Source: an uncultured Lachnospiraceae bacterium | GTDB taxonomy: Bacteria > Bacillota > Clostridia > Lachnospirales > Lachnospiraceae | Reading direction: 5' to 3' | Assembly: GCA_947626505.1 (NCBI GenBank) | Contig: CANQSN010000011.1 | Location: forward strand, 1-42,990 | DNA length: 42,990 bases | Shown here: one piece after another, positions 17,240 through 25,922 of the stretch | How the letters are laid out: each line of letters opens with the position of its first letter | How positions within the stretch are numbered: the stretch's first letter is position 1 | Program-made: the position numbers and the translations under genes | The notes under the pieces: generated by a model | The model's input: the letters and a program-made list of their open reading frames with translations, nothing else | Databases searched by the model: none | What the model was told of the DNA's origin: nothing

Positions 17240-17653
17240 TTACTCCTTAGAAAGCGCTTTATCAATTGACTGGTCAAATGCTTCCATGGTATCGGGAATT
17301 GTATAATTTTTGCCCTCGATAATTATTAAGTAAGGGAGCTCCTTATTTTTTGTAATTGTAAGAAATATTATTTCCTGATTACCATTCATAAATCGAATAT
17401 TTATGCAGTCGGAAGGAAATGTGATGTCTGTCTTTGACATGGATTTTAATTTATGGTCTTTAATATTGCCAAGTATTTCAGATATCTGGTCTGTTTTTGT
17501 TATTATGGCGGATGTATCCTCCTGTTCAATCCTGATAGAGGTGACGTTTTCTGCATAATGTGCAAAATCCGGCGCGCTTAGTAAGCTTACTGCTGTGGCG
17601 GCGCAAATGATTATAACAAGTATTAGCAGGATTCTTAATATTCTTTGTTTCAT
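17240..17653 (-). CDS. Hypothetical single-TM protein
   Basis: The 138-residue product starts MKQRILRILLILVIIICAATAVSLLS, an N-terminal membrane anchor or uncleaved signal. It is followed by an extracytoplasmic domain of about 110 residues with alternating beta-like segments (IRIEQEDTSAIITKTDQI, INIRFMNGNQEIIFLTI). I recognise no family. It is convergent with the SGNH gene. A minus-strand promoter (17704-17732) puts transcription start near 17697. That leaves only about 11 nt before an alternative ATG at 17686, so I prefer 17653, preceded by a weak GTGAG. The choice is uncertain. Confidence 0.6.
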   Translation of the reverse strand: MKQRILRILLILVIIICAATAVSLLSAPDFAHYAENVTSIRIEQEDTSAIITKTDQISEILGNIKDHKLKSMSKTDITFPSDCINIRFMNGNQEIIFLTITKNKELPYLIIIEGKNYTIPDTMEAFDQSIDKALSKE

Positions 17654-17682
17654 GTTATTTCTCACTTTCTGTTTAGGCTTAG

Positions 17683-17732
17683 ACATTCTCTTAGAATGTA
17701 AGTATTCTAGCACATTTTTTCAGAATAGTAAA
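17683..17732 (-). promoter_or_regulatory. Promoter and start-site palindrome of the hypothetical gene
   Basis: On the minus strand TTTACT (17727-17732), 17 bp, then TGC-TAGAAT (-10 at 17704-17709). A perfect palindrome ACATTCT-AAG-AGAATGT (17683-17699) covers the predicted transcription start and could be a repressor site. Confidence 0.45.
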
Positions 17733-17755
17733 ATATGTACGAATATAGTAAGTTG

Positions 17756-17783
17756 TTGAGTTTCATAGAGAAAATGCTATAAT
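17756..17783 (+). promoter_or_regulatory. Promoter of trmO and the GH2 gene
   Basis: TTGAGT (17756-17761), 16 bp, TATAAT (17778-17783), with an extended TGC before the -10. It lies 53 bp ahead of the trmO ATG and back-to-back with the hypothetical-gene promoter. Confidence 0.55.
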
Positions 17784-17836
17784 AATCTAAGGAAAAAGAG
17801 GGCAATAGTGAAATTAAATTTAAAGCGAGGTTTCAT

Positions 17837-18538
17837 ATGGATATAATTGCGCATATCAATACAGATTTTCCAAGCAAGTTTGGTATTCCAAGACAAAGCG
17901 GGCTGGTAGAAGAGCTTGTGGGGAAGATTGTATTTAAGCCGGAATACAGGAGTGTCGAGGCTTTTAGAGGGCTTGAGGAATTTAGTTATATATGGCTTTT
18001 ATGGGAATTTTCCGAGGCGAAGCGAGATAACTTTGCGGCTACTGTTAAGCCGCCAAGACTTGGAGGCAATCAAAGGATGGGAGTATTTGCCACGAGGTCG
18101 CCATTCCGTCCCAATAATATCGGACTGTCGTCTGTAAGGCTGGAAAGAATTGATTTGGAAACAGAGCAGGGACCGGTATTGTGGGTTAGCGGAGTGGATT
18201 TGATGGATAAAACCCCCATTTATGATATTAAGCCTTATCTGCCATATACGGACTGCCATCCAGATGCAAAGGCAGGATTTGCGGAGAAGGTGTACGATTA
18301 TGAACTGAAGGTTGAATGTAGTGAAGAACTGATTAATAAAATTCCAAAGCAAAAGCAAAAGGCTTTGCTGAAGGTTTTAGCGCAGGATCCAAGACCATCA
18401 TATCAGGATAATCCAAATAGGCGCTATGGGGTGGAGTTTATGCATTATGACGTAAGATTCCATGTACAGGATAGTATTTTAAAGGTGTGTGAAATAGTAG
18501 ATTTAAGAGATGGAGGAGTGGAATATGAACAGATTTAA
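17837..18538 (+). CDS. trmO: tRNA (N6-threonylcarbamoyladenosine37-N6)-methyltransferase TrmO
   Basis: The 233-residue protein matches the TrmO/YaeB/UPF0066 beta-barrel family: FGIPRQSGLVEELVGKIVF, then RGLEEFSYIWLLWEFS, then GVFATRSPFRPNNIGLSSV, then DKTPIYDIKPYLPYTDC. The enzyme uses SAM to methylate t6A37 to m6t6A in tRNAs decoding ACY codons. All conserved blocks are present and length is usual. It overlaps the following GH2 gene by 14 nt, so the mannosidase is translated from the same message. That pairing has no obvious metabolic meaning and may just supply a promoter. Confidence 0.95.
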   Translation: MDIIAHINTDFPSKFGIPRQSGLVEELVGKIVFKPEYRSVEAFRGLEEFSYIWLLWEFSEAKRDNFAATVKPPRLGGNQRMGVFATRSPFRPNNIGLSSVRLERIDLETEQGPVLWVSGVDLMDKTPIYDIKPYLPYTDCHPDAKAGFAEKVYDYELKVECSEELINKIPKQKQKALLKVLAQDPRPSYQDNPNRRYGVEFMHYDVRFHVQDSILKVCEIVDLRDGGVEYEQI

Positions 18539-21140
18539 TTTGAATGGCGAATGGACTTTGCTAAACAGTGAGGGAAAGGAGTTATGCCGGATGAAGGCGC
18601 CGGGTTCAGTATTGTCCGGTATGCTTGATAATGGTTTAATTAAGGATCCTTTTTACAGAATGAACGAGTATGAGATTCGTGAAATGCTGAGAGAGGATTT
18701 TATATTTGAGAGGACATTTATATATGAATACGAGGCGGAAACTTTAAGAAATGGTAAAAATAAGGTAGAGCTTATATGTGACGGAATTGATACAGTTGCA
18801 GATATTTATTTAAATGATGTGTTGATAAAAAGCGTGGACAATATGCATTTGCAATATGTAATGGATATCGGCGACGTGCTGAAGCAGGGTAAAAATACTA
18901 TTAAGATTAAGTTTTATTCCCCGATTACATATGTGGAGAAGGTTAAGCCTGAGTCGCCGGAAAAACAGATTGATTATGTAAGTACCGGCGTAATGAAGGG
19001 GAGCCAGTATCTCAGGAAGGCGCACTCTATGTTTGGATGGGATTGGGGCCCGCAGCTTCCGGATATGGGCATTTGGCGGGATATCTATATTGAAAGCTTT
19101 GAGACTGCCCGTTTTGCAGATGTAAAACTGCAGCAGGAGCATAGAGAAGGAAAGGTTTTTTTGAAAGCGAAAAGCAAGCTGCGTTTTGCGGATGAAGAAC
19201 ATGAGGACTACAGCGGAATCACAGTGCGGTATGAGATATTAGATGAAAATTTAATAACACTTGGAGTCTTTAATGACGGTGAATTTGTTGTGGAAAAGCC
19301 CAGACTGTGGTGGCCAAACGGATGTGGAGAACAGCCTTTGTATACGGTAAAGGCTGCGCTTTTAAAGGATGGACATGTGCTTGACGAAGTGAGTAAAAGG
19401 ATTGGCCTTAGAACAATTGGCGTATCTATAAGCGAGGATGAATATGGCAGGGATTTTGCGATTACGGTAAATGGCGTTCGGATATTTGCAAAGGGAGCGG
19501 ATTATATTCCAGAGGACTGTATTTATTCCAGAATTACAAGCGAACAGATTCGCGATATGGTGGCGTCCTCTGCATGGGCGGGCTTTAACTGCCTTAGAGT
19601 ATGGGGAGGCGGATACTATCCGTCTGAGGATTTCTATGACGCCTGCGATGAAATGGGAATTTTAGTATGGCAGGATTTTATGTTTGCCTGCAATATTTAT
19701 GAGCTGACGGAGCATTTTAAGGAAAATATTATAGCCGAGTGCCGATACAATATTTCAAGGCTTCGCCACCATGCCAGTCTTGCGCTCTGGTGCGGCAACA
19801 ACGAGATGGAATATGCATGGATACACTGGGATGGATACCGTAATCACTCGGCTGCGCTAAAAAAGGATTATATAGATATTTTTGAACATATTATTGCAGA
19901 CGTGGCGGCAGAGGAGGCTCCTGATACATTTTACTGGCCATCCTCCCCGTCCGGAGGCGGAGGCTTTAAGGACCTTTTAACTGATGGCGTCGGAGATTGC
20001 CATTACTGGGAGGTATGGCATGGGGAAAAACCATTTTCTGATTATGAAAATCATAATTTTCGTTTCTGTTCAGAGTTTGGATTCCAGTCATTTCCTGAGC
20101 GCAGAACCATCGAGAGTTTTACGCTGCCAGATGACAGGAACATTTTCAGTGAAGTTATGGAGAGCCACCAGAAAAATGGCGTGGCAAACGGAAAGATATT
20201 AAAATATATATCGGACAATTTCAGATACCCGAAAAATCTCAACAGCCTTGCATATGTCAGCCAGATTATGCAGGGAATCGCTATGAAAACGGGCGTCGAC
20301 CATTGGAGACGTCATCGGGGAGAATGTATGGGAGCTCTTTACTGGCAGTTAAATGACAACTGGCCTGTAGCTTCATGGTCAAGCATTGATTATTATGGCA
20401 GATATAAGGCGCTTCATTATATGGCAAAGGAATTTTACTGTGATGTTTCAGGAACGGTTGAATGCAATGGTACTATTGTCAAAGCGTATATTCAGAATGA
20501 AACTCCGCAGGAAGCGGTAAGAACAGTGGAAATTAAGCTTCGCACAATGGATGGGCAGATTATAAAGACTTATTCAGGAGAACTTAGCGTTCCGGCATTT
20601 GATGTTGCGTCGCTTCCCCCATTTGACGTAACGGAAATTGTTAAGGGGCGGGAATCGGAGGTGTTTTTGGAAGCCTGTTATATTCCTGTAAAACTTAAGC
20701 AGGAGGAAAATGCGGTTTTTAAGCGGCAGGTGTATTTCTTTAAGCCATATAAACATTTGGAACTGCCGGATAGCAGAATTGATGTTAAAGTGCAGGAGAT
20801 TACCGGATACGCAGCAGATGATTTGTCTATGCCTAAGATGGTTATTAATGGAGAAGATAAGGCGTTTCTTCCGCCGATAAGCTATTATGAGAGAAGGAGA
20901 GTTACAGAGGAGGAGTATGCAGTAATAGCAGTAACGCTCTCCTCCGACCGAGCGGCATTTTTTGTAAATGTTGATGTTGAAAAACAGGAGGGGCAGGAGG
21001 ATGAGGCTGTACGCTGGTCGGATAATTATTTCCATTTGATGGGCAATGGCGATAGCGTTACTATCTATGGAAGAATACCAAAAGGAAGGCTTGATAATAT
21101 CAAAGTGACTGCCGCTTCGCTTAAGGCTTCCTATGAGTAG
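18525..21140 (+). CDS. GH2 beta-mannosidase
   Basis: The 871-residue protein has the GH2 layout: N-terminal sugar-binding sandwich with GWDWGPQLPDMGIWRDIYIE, Ig-like domain, TIM barrel (RVWGGGYYPSEDFYDACDEMGILVWQDFMFAC) and C-terminal beta domains. The acid/base Glu is in WCGNNEMEYAW (near residue 426) and the nucleophile Glu in FCSEFGFQSFP (near 517), the pattern of beta-mannosidases rather than beta-galactosidases. It would release mannose from beta-mannosides or mannooligosaccharides. There is no signal peptide, so it acts in the cytoplasm. The start at 18525 has GGAGGAG upstream and overlaps the trmO stop; an in-frame start at 18510 is less well supported. It converges on the GH26 gene. 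Confidence 0.92.
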   Translation: MNRFNLNGEWTLLNSEGKELCRMKAPGSVLSGMLDNGLIKDPFYRMNEYEIREMLREDFIFERTFIYEYEAETLRNGKNKVELICDGIDTVADIYLNDVLIKSVDNMHLQYVMDIGDVLKQGKNTIKIKFYSPITYVEKVKPESPEKQIDYVSTGVMKGSQYLRKAHSMFGWDWGPQLPDMGIWRDIYIESFETARFADVKLQQEHREGKVFLKAKSKLRFADEEHEDYSGITVRYEILDENLITLGVFNDGEFVVEKPRLWWPNGCGEQPLYTVKAALLKDGHVLDEVSKRIGLRTIGVSISEDEYGRDFAITVNGVRIFAKGADYIPEDCIYSRITSEQIRDMVASSAWAGFNCLRVWGGGYYPSEDFYDACDEMGILVWQDFMFACNIYELTEHFKENIIAECRYNISRLRHHASLALWCGNNEMEYAWIHWDGYRNHSAALKKDYIDIFEHIIADVAAEEAPDTFYWPSSPSGGGGFKDLLTDGVGDCHYWEVWHGEKPFSDYENHNFRFCSEFGFQSFPERRTIESFTLPDDRNIFSEVMESHQKNGVANGKILKYISDNFRYPKNLNSLAYVSQIMQGIAMKTGVDHWRRHRGECMGALYWQLNDNWPVASWSSIDYYGRYKALHYMAKEFYCDVSGTVECNGTIVKAYIQNETPQEAVRTVEIKLRTMDGQIIKTYSGELSVPAFDVASLPPFDVTEIVKGRESEVFLEACYIPVKLKQEENAVFKRQVYFFKPYKHLELPDSRIDVKVQEITGYAADDLSMPKMVINGEDKAFLPPISYYERRRVTEEEYAVIAVTLSSDRAAFFVNVDVEKQEGQEDEAVRWSDNYFHLMGNGDSVTIYGRIPKGRLDNIKVTAASLKASYE

Positions 21141-21154
21141 ATTATATCTACTCA
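21134..21154. repeat. Palindrome holding both stop codons of convergent GH2 and GH26
   Basis: TGAGTAGAT (21134-21142), TAT, ATCTACTCA (21146-21154). GAG-TAG read on each strand provides the last codon and stop of the GH2 gene and a symmetrical TAG for the GH26 gene. There is no T tract, so termination is uncertain. Confidence 0.6.
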
Positions 21155-22086
21155 GTTATGGAGTAACTGCTGTTGTAAACATTTTTAAGATTTTCTTTTG
21201 AGTTATACTGCTCGCCGATACAGAATTCTTTTGACCATGCCATATAGTATGCCCATGGAACGCGTGATTCCTTTAGCATATCAATATCGGGAAGATATCC
21301 TATCTCTGCAAGCGCCGCTACCTTATTTTTTGAGGTGGCGGCTGTCAATTCAATATATTCCTCTTTATAATCAGTCCTTTTGTATTCAGGAAGATAGATA
21401 TCGACAGATACGACGTCCACATAATCGTCTCCGGGATACCCTTCTGAAAGCCTGCAGTTCCAAACCCATAACAGATTGTCAAGACGACATGTATTTACAA
21501 AGTAGTCAAACATTAATTTGTACAGCTCAGCCGCTACTTTTGGCCCCTTTGAGCCCCACCAGAACCATTCACCGTCAGCTTCATGGAAAGGCCGCCATAG
21601 AATAGGAATATCTAAGTCGCAAAATGGTCTTAAATGCTCTGCAATAGCGGACATGTCGCTAAAAAACGCTTCTCGTTCTGCTGTTCCTTCGGTTAATACA
21701 TTTTCCGGATTAAAATCAGTATTTTCCGTATAAAAGCTTTTATCTTTTCCGCCGATGGGAGAGAACCAGTGAAAAGAAAAGGTGATAATCGAATCGCTTT
21801 GTTTTGCAAACTGTAAAGCCTGTTCTAAAGTGTTTTGGTTTTCATATACCTCTTTAAGACATTCCTCACCGGAATCCTTATAGTTTATATTAGGAGAGTA
21901 GGCGAGAAGCTCAAATCCCCTGAGTTTAGGCAGTTTTCCGGTAGTCTCCTTTATATATGTTATCTCCTCCATAGGAACCGTCTGGGTATGCTGTCCTGTT
22001 ATAATTTTTTCTCCCGCTACGGATTCCAGATAAGCAAGAAGCTTGGCTGCGTTCCTTGTTGCGTTTTTATTTACCGGTTTCTGCAT
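21148..22086 (-). CDS. GH26 beta-mannanase, cytoplasmic
   Basis: The 312-residue catalytic domain has the GH26 acid/base region WRPFHEADGEWFWWG (Glu near residue 169) and the nucleophile in ALAEIGY (near 259), plus TGQHTQ near the N terminus. GH26 enzymes cut beta-1,4-mannan or mannooligosaccharides. There is no signal peptide or carbohydrate-binding module, so it probably works inside the cell on imported oligomers, releasing mannobiose or mannose. Its start overlaps the end of the epimerase gene by 20 nt, showing an operon with epimerase first. A CTCCTCC complement gives a strong ribosome binding site inside the upstream gene. Confidence 0.9.
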   Translation of the reverse strand: MQKPVNKNATRNAAKLLAYLESVAGEKIITGQHTQTVPMEEITYIKETTGKLPKLRGFELLAYSPNINYKDSGEECLKEVYENQNTLEQALQFAKQSDSIITFSFHWFSPIGGKDKSFYTENTDFNPENVLTEGTAEREAFFSDMSAIAEHLRPFCDLDIPILWRPFHEADGEWFWWGSKGPKVAAELYKLMFDYFVNTCRLDNLLWVWNCRLSEGYPGDDYVDVVSVDIYLPEYKRTDYKEEYIELTAATSKNKVAALAEIGYLPDIDMLKESRVPWAYYMAWSKEFCIGEQYNSKENLKNVYNSSYSITE

Positions 22087-23281
22087 TACTTTCTCCTCCT
22101 CTAATACAAAGCGCTGATAATCTCTTTATCATCTCTATACACATGCGTCCGTTGTGGTATGGGCATTTCCAATGGTGAACAAGGGCTTGGTCGGTGTCTA
22201 TAGATGTAACGTCTTCAATATTCTCAATCCACTCGCCGGTGTTCTTATCAATTACATATTCCTGAATAAAGCGCCAGACATCTTCTGCATTTTTCAAATA
22301 TTTTTCCCCATCGGGATATTTCTGATATATATTGAAAAATCCGGTTACTGCCTCAGCCTGCACCCACCAGACCTTCTTTGTGTCAACTATATTTTTTTCA
22401 CATTCGTTATTAATGGCGGATAAAGACCAATCCATACCGTTTTTGCAGGCGCTTTCTGCAAGTCCTTTTATTATCTTTTGCATCTCCTTTTGATAACCGG
22501 CGTCGTTAATAGCCTGACACGCTCTGTCAATGAGCCATGACGCCTCGATGTCGTGGCCAAAGGATTCAAGGTCGATTAAGGAATTATAGTATTCGTCAAA
22601 GAATACGTTGAAGATTTTTTTGTCAGGATTGTAAATTTTGCTTTTAAATCTTATCAAAATATTACGGATGGAGTCGCCTACTTTATAAAAATGGTCCGCC
22701 AGATACAGCTCTGTATACGCCTCTAAAATATGCAGAAGTGTGTTCATTGTTCTATAAGCCATAACCCCGTTTTCAGATAACTTGTCATTATCGGCAATAG
22801 AAAAATCTCTGTGAAACGCTTCCAGATATCCGTCCTCGTCTGAACAACGCTCCTCGATTAAGCGGTATAGCTCATATGCATGATTTAACGCCTCTTTTCT
22901 TCCACTGGCTCTGTAGTAGGCGGACAACGCATAGATTGCAAATGCTTGATTGTAGGTATGCTTCGTATCATCTGCGACAGAACCGTCATAGTGCACAGAC
23001 CAGTATACGCCGCCATATTGGCTGTCAATGCAAAAATCAACGAGAAATTGATATGCATGGTCAGCCATATGAAGAAGCTGTTCATCCTGCAATAATTGAT
23101 AGGCGGAGGAATAAAACCAGAGAATCCTGCTATGTAAAATCACACCCTTGTCGTATTGCTTGTCCGGCGTGCCGGCTCCGTCCACATAACTGTAAAAGCC
23201 TCCATGTTCATCATCCTTTAATCGGTTCCAAAAAGGGATTAAATTTTGTGTCAAATGATCTTTAAATTCTGATACCTTCAT
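22067..23281 (-). CDS. AGE-family sugar 2-epimerase (cellobiose/mannobiose 2-epimerase type)
   Basis: The 404-residue (alpha/alpha)6-barrel protein has the features of cellobiose 2-epimerases: MNTLLHILEAYT, SFGHDIEASWLI with a catalytic His (near 242), KVWWVQAEAVTGF and HHWKCPYHNGRMCIEMI near the C terminus. These enzymes epimerise the reducing-end residue of beta-1,4-linked disaccharides. In a mannan setting they turn mannobiose into mannosyl-glucose. N-acylglucosamine 2-epimerase is less likely given the W-C-P-Y-H-N motif and the GH26 partner. GGAGG precedes the ATG. The gene is divergent from the AraC-family regulator. Confidence 0.9.
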   Translation of the reverse strand: MKVSEFKDHLTQNLIPFWNRLKDDEHGGFYSYVDGAGTPDKQYDKGVILHSRILWFYSSAYQLLQDEQLLHMADHAYQFLVDFCIDSQYGGVYWSVHYDGSVADDTKHTYNQAFAIYALSAYYRASGRKEALNHAYELYRLIEERCSDEDGYLEAFHRDFSIADNDKLSENGVMAYRTMNTLLHILEAYTELYLADHFYKVGDSIRNILIRFKSKIYNPDKKIFNVFFDEYYNSLIDLESFGHDIEASWLIDRACQAINDAGYQKEMQKIIKGLAESACKNGMDWSLSAINNECEKNIVDTKKVWWVQAEAVTGFFNIYQKYPDGEKYLKNAEDVWRFIQEYVIDKNTGEWIENIEDVTSIDTDQALVHHWKCPYHNGRMCIEMIKRLSALCIRGGESNAETGK

Positions 23282-23338
23282 AAGAAAACCTCCATATCAT
23301 ATTATGCTTTACAAAAGTTCATGTAAGCTTCCATTGCT

Positions 23339-23344
23339 ATTATA
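23339..23344 (-). promoter_or_regulatory. -10 box of the epimerase-GH26 operon
   Basis: TATAAT is present on the minus strand 58 bp before the ATG, but the -35 position (17 bp away) is a poor match. That is what an activator-dependent promoter looks like; the divergent AraC-family protein is the likely activator. This is inference. Confidence 0.4.
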
Positions 23345-23464
23345 ATACAATTTCTATGTTTTGTTTACTATGAAAAATAAATTGTAAAATTGTAAAAATC
23401 TATTATTTATCATTGACATATGAGCGTAATAATGGAAAAATGTATGCAGGATAGGAGGCGCGCT

Positions 23465-24310
23465 ATGCAGTTATTTGAATACATTGATATACTAGATAAG
23501 CCCTATGATACTTTTTATACTGATTCAGCTTTTTCTCCGCTTCACTGGCATCACTACAGCGAGGTTTTATATATGAAGGAGGGAAGTATTAAGCTGGTTT
23601 GCAATAATAGCAGCACGATTCTTAACGAGGGTGATTTATGTTATATTTATCCCTTGCAGCTGCATGAAGTACAGCCTGTTTCAGATAATCCTGTTAATTA
23701 TGCAGTGATAAAATTCGACCTTCATACGATTAATATTCCAAAGGCATATTTAATGAAAATGTACGACTATTTTCTAAGGCGTACAAATGAGACGGACTTT
23801 TGCATGGTTTTAAGAAAGGAAAGCATGGATACGGAAAGAATAGACCGGCTGGTAGGAGGTATTATAGATGAATATGATATTAAAAAAGAATTTTTCGCTT
23901 TGCAGATTCAGGCGTGTATTTTTACTTTGTTAATTGAGATTGCAAGAAAAACAGATAAAGAAATTTATGACAGTAATGAAAAGCATACAGATACGGATTT
24001 TTCATTTTTTCATATATTGGAATATATTGATACTCATTCAGGAGAATCGTTGGAAATACAGGATTTGGCTGATATGTGCCATATGAGCTACTCTCATTTT
24101 GCAAAGCTGTTCAGGGAAAATTACGGACGCTCATGCAAGGATTATATAACCTATGTAAGGCTTAACAAGGCTCAGGAGCTGCTTCTTCATACAGATTATG
24201 ATATTACTTATATAGCTCAGGAAACGGGCTTTTTTGACAGCAGCCATTTCATCCATACATATAAAAAATGGAAGGGGATTACGCCAAAGCAGGAACGAAA
24301 AAAACTGTGA
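23465..24310 (+). CDS. AraC-family transcriptional regulator of the mannan genes
   Basis: The 282-residue protein has an N-terminal cupin sensor (FSPLHWHHYSEVLYMKEGSI...EGDLCYIYPLQLHEV) and a C-terminal double HTH (LEIQDLADMCHMSYSHFAKLFRENYGRSCKDYI, then DITYIAQETGFFDSSHFIHTYKKWKGITPKQ). It probably senses a mannan-derived sugar and activates the divergent epimerase-GH26 operon. The ATG at 23465 has AGGAGG at 23453-23458; starts further upstream lack one. TTGACA at 23413-23418 may be its -35, with a poor -10. No transporter genes accompany it here. Confidence 0.92.
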   Translation: MQLFEYIDILDKPYDTFYTDSAFSPLHWHHYSEVLYMKEGSIKLVCNNSSTILNEGDLCYIYPLQLHEVQPVSDNPVNYAVIKFDLHTINIPKAYLMKMYDYFLRRTNETDFCMVLRKESMDTERIDRLVGGIIDEYDIKKEFFALQIQACIFTLLIEIARKTDKEIYDSNEKHTDTDFSFFHILEYIDTHSGESLEIQDLADMCHMSYSHFAKLFRENYGRSCKDYITYVRLNKAQELLLHTDYDITYIAQETGFFDSSHFIHTYKKWKGITPKQERKKL

Positions 24311-24482
24311 TTAGTATTTTAATTAGTTAAAGCGTATGGTTGATAAATAAGTGAAAAGTGTGTATGATAATAATATGTGATTTATAGGGTTATTGTTATA
24401 AGCCGGTGCAGACGAATAAAGGGATAGCGGTTTAACTTTTAAGATTTGTGCGATACTTGATAGTATTAGGAGGTAGGTAAGC

Positions 24483-25871
24483 TTGGATAAGTATGACAAT
24501 GAAAAGCACGACGGGGAAGCTTCAGAGGGATTTTGGAGAAGATATATATCGGATGATTATCTGATTAAGAAAAATATAGCGACAGGTATTATGCTTTTTT
24601 CAGTGATTGCCGCATGTATTTTACTTTATTTTATTTTTCAGAAGATTAGTTTAATTATTAAGTGTCTCGGCTTGGTTTTAAAGGCTATCATGCCTGTTAT
24701 TTATGGATTTGCGATTGCATTTGTTATTAATCCGGTAATGGTTTATTTAGAGAGATTTTTTTCCGGTATGGAATACTCGAAGGGAAGGCTTACGGACAGA
24801 ACAAAGAAAGTAATCCGCATATCCTCAACCCTGTTTTCGGTTGTTTTTGCAGTATGGTGCGTATACATCCTGATTCGCCTTATACTTCCCCAGACAATAG
24901 ACAGCATATATATGCTGGTGCAGGATTTGCCTGAGCAGTCTGTTGAGTTTTCCAATAACATTATGGAATTTGTAGAGAAGAAAAGAGGGCATTCGGAGAA
25001 TCTGGATTATGCAATAGAGCACGCAACAGAGTATTTTAATAATTGGCTGGAAAATGATTTTCTTAATTCCATTACTACGCTTTCAAAAGATTTTGCAAGC
25101 GGAGTTTTTGGGATGGTAAATGTTGTCTATAAATTTTTATATAATCTTATTATAGGCATTATAGTGGCGGTTTATGTGCTTATCAGTAAAGAAAAGTTTG
25201 CGGGCCAGAGTAAGAAAATGTTATATGGTATTTTTAAGACAAAGCAGGCAAATATCATTATTCATTATATACGCAGGGCAAACGATATATTTGTGGGATT
25301 TATTATTGGAAAACTTATAGACTCCGCTATTATTGGAGTTCTGTGTTTTGTTATAACCAGCATTTTCTCCATTCCCTATGCGATGCTGATAAGCTTTATT
25401 ATAGGAATTACTAACATTATTCCTGTATTTGGCCCGTTTATTGGCGCAATCCCAAGCTGTATTCTGGTATTGATTGTAAGTCCTATGCAGGCTTTATATC
25501 TTGCTGTTATTATTCTTATATTACAGCAGCTTGACGGTAATATTATAGGCCCTCATATTCTTGGCGATTCTATTGGAATTTCCGCATTTTGGGTTTTGTT
25601 CTCCATTTTACTGTTTGGAAGCCTGATGGGAGTTCCCGGCATGATTATAGGAGTTCCCTCCTTTGCGTTGTTCTACGCTATTGTAAAGGATATAATAGAG
25701 TCAATACTTGCAAGGAAGCATTTGAATAAGGATACAAAAACTTACATTCAGCTTGATTATATTGATGTTTCAGAGGATGAGGAGGATACGGTAAACGTAG
25801 AGTATCACCAGCTTGCTAAGCAGACGTTTCCATCCTTTAAGCTTCCTTTTATACGTAAAAAGAAAAAGTAG
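24483..25871 (+). CDS. AI-2E family transporter (PF01594-type permease)
   Basis: The 462-residue polytopic protein has the family hallmarks. An N-terminal TM hairpin (IMLFSVIAACILLYFIF...AIMPVIYGFAIAFVINP) is followed by a helical extracytoplasmic region. The conserved C-terminal core comprises VFGPFIGAIPSCILVLI, QLDGNIIGPHILG, and GSLMGVPGMIIGVPSFALFYAI. Family members export diverse small molecules or act in Na+/H+ exchange; the AI-2 link is not general. The start is TTG at 24483 with AGGAGG 9 nt upstream; the next ATG would delete the first 36 residues. A charged, Asp/Glu-rich cytoplasmic tail ends in KKKK. It is followed by nadE after 51 nt. Confidence 0.9.
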   Translation: MDKYDNEKHDGEASEGFWRRYISDDYLIKKNIATGIMLFSVIAACILLYFIFQKISLIIKCLGLVLKAIMPVIYGFAIAFVINPVMVYLERFFSGMEYSKGRLTDRTKKVIRISSTLFSVVFAVWCVYILIRLILPQTIDSIYMLVQDLPEQSVEFSNNIMEFVEKKRGHSENLDYAIEHATEYFNNWLENDFLNSITTLSKDFASGVFGMVNVVYKFLYNLIIGIIVAVYVLISKEKFAGQSKKMLYGIFKTKQANIIIHYIRRANDIFVGFIIGKLIDSAIIGVLCFVITSIFSIPYAMLISFIIGITNIIPVFGPFIGAIPSCILVLIVSPMQALYLAVIILILQQLDGNIIGPHILGDSIGISAFWVLFSILLFGSLMGVPGMIIGVPSFALFYAIVKDIIESILARKHLNKDTKTYIQLDYIDVSEDEEDTVNVEYHQLAKQTFPSFKLPFIRKKKK

Positions 25872-25922
25872 CAACGTAGGCGAGAGCAGTTTAGCAGTTT
25901 ATCAGATATGGAGGTAATAAAG

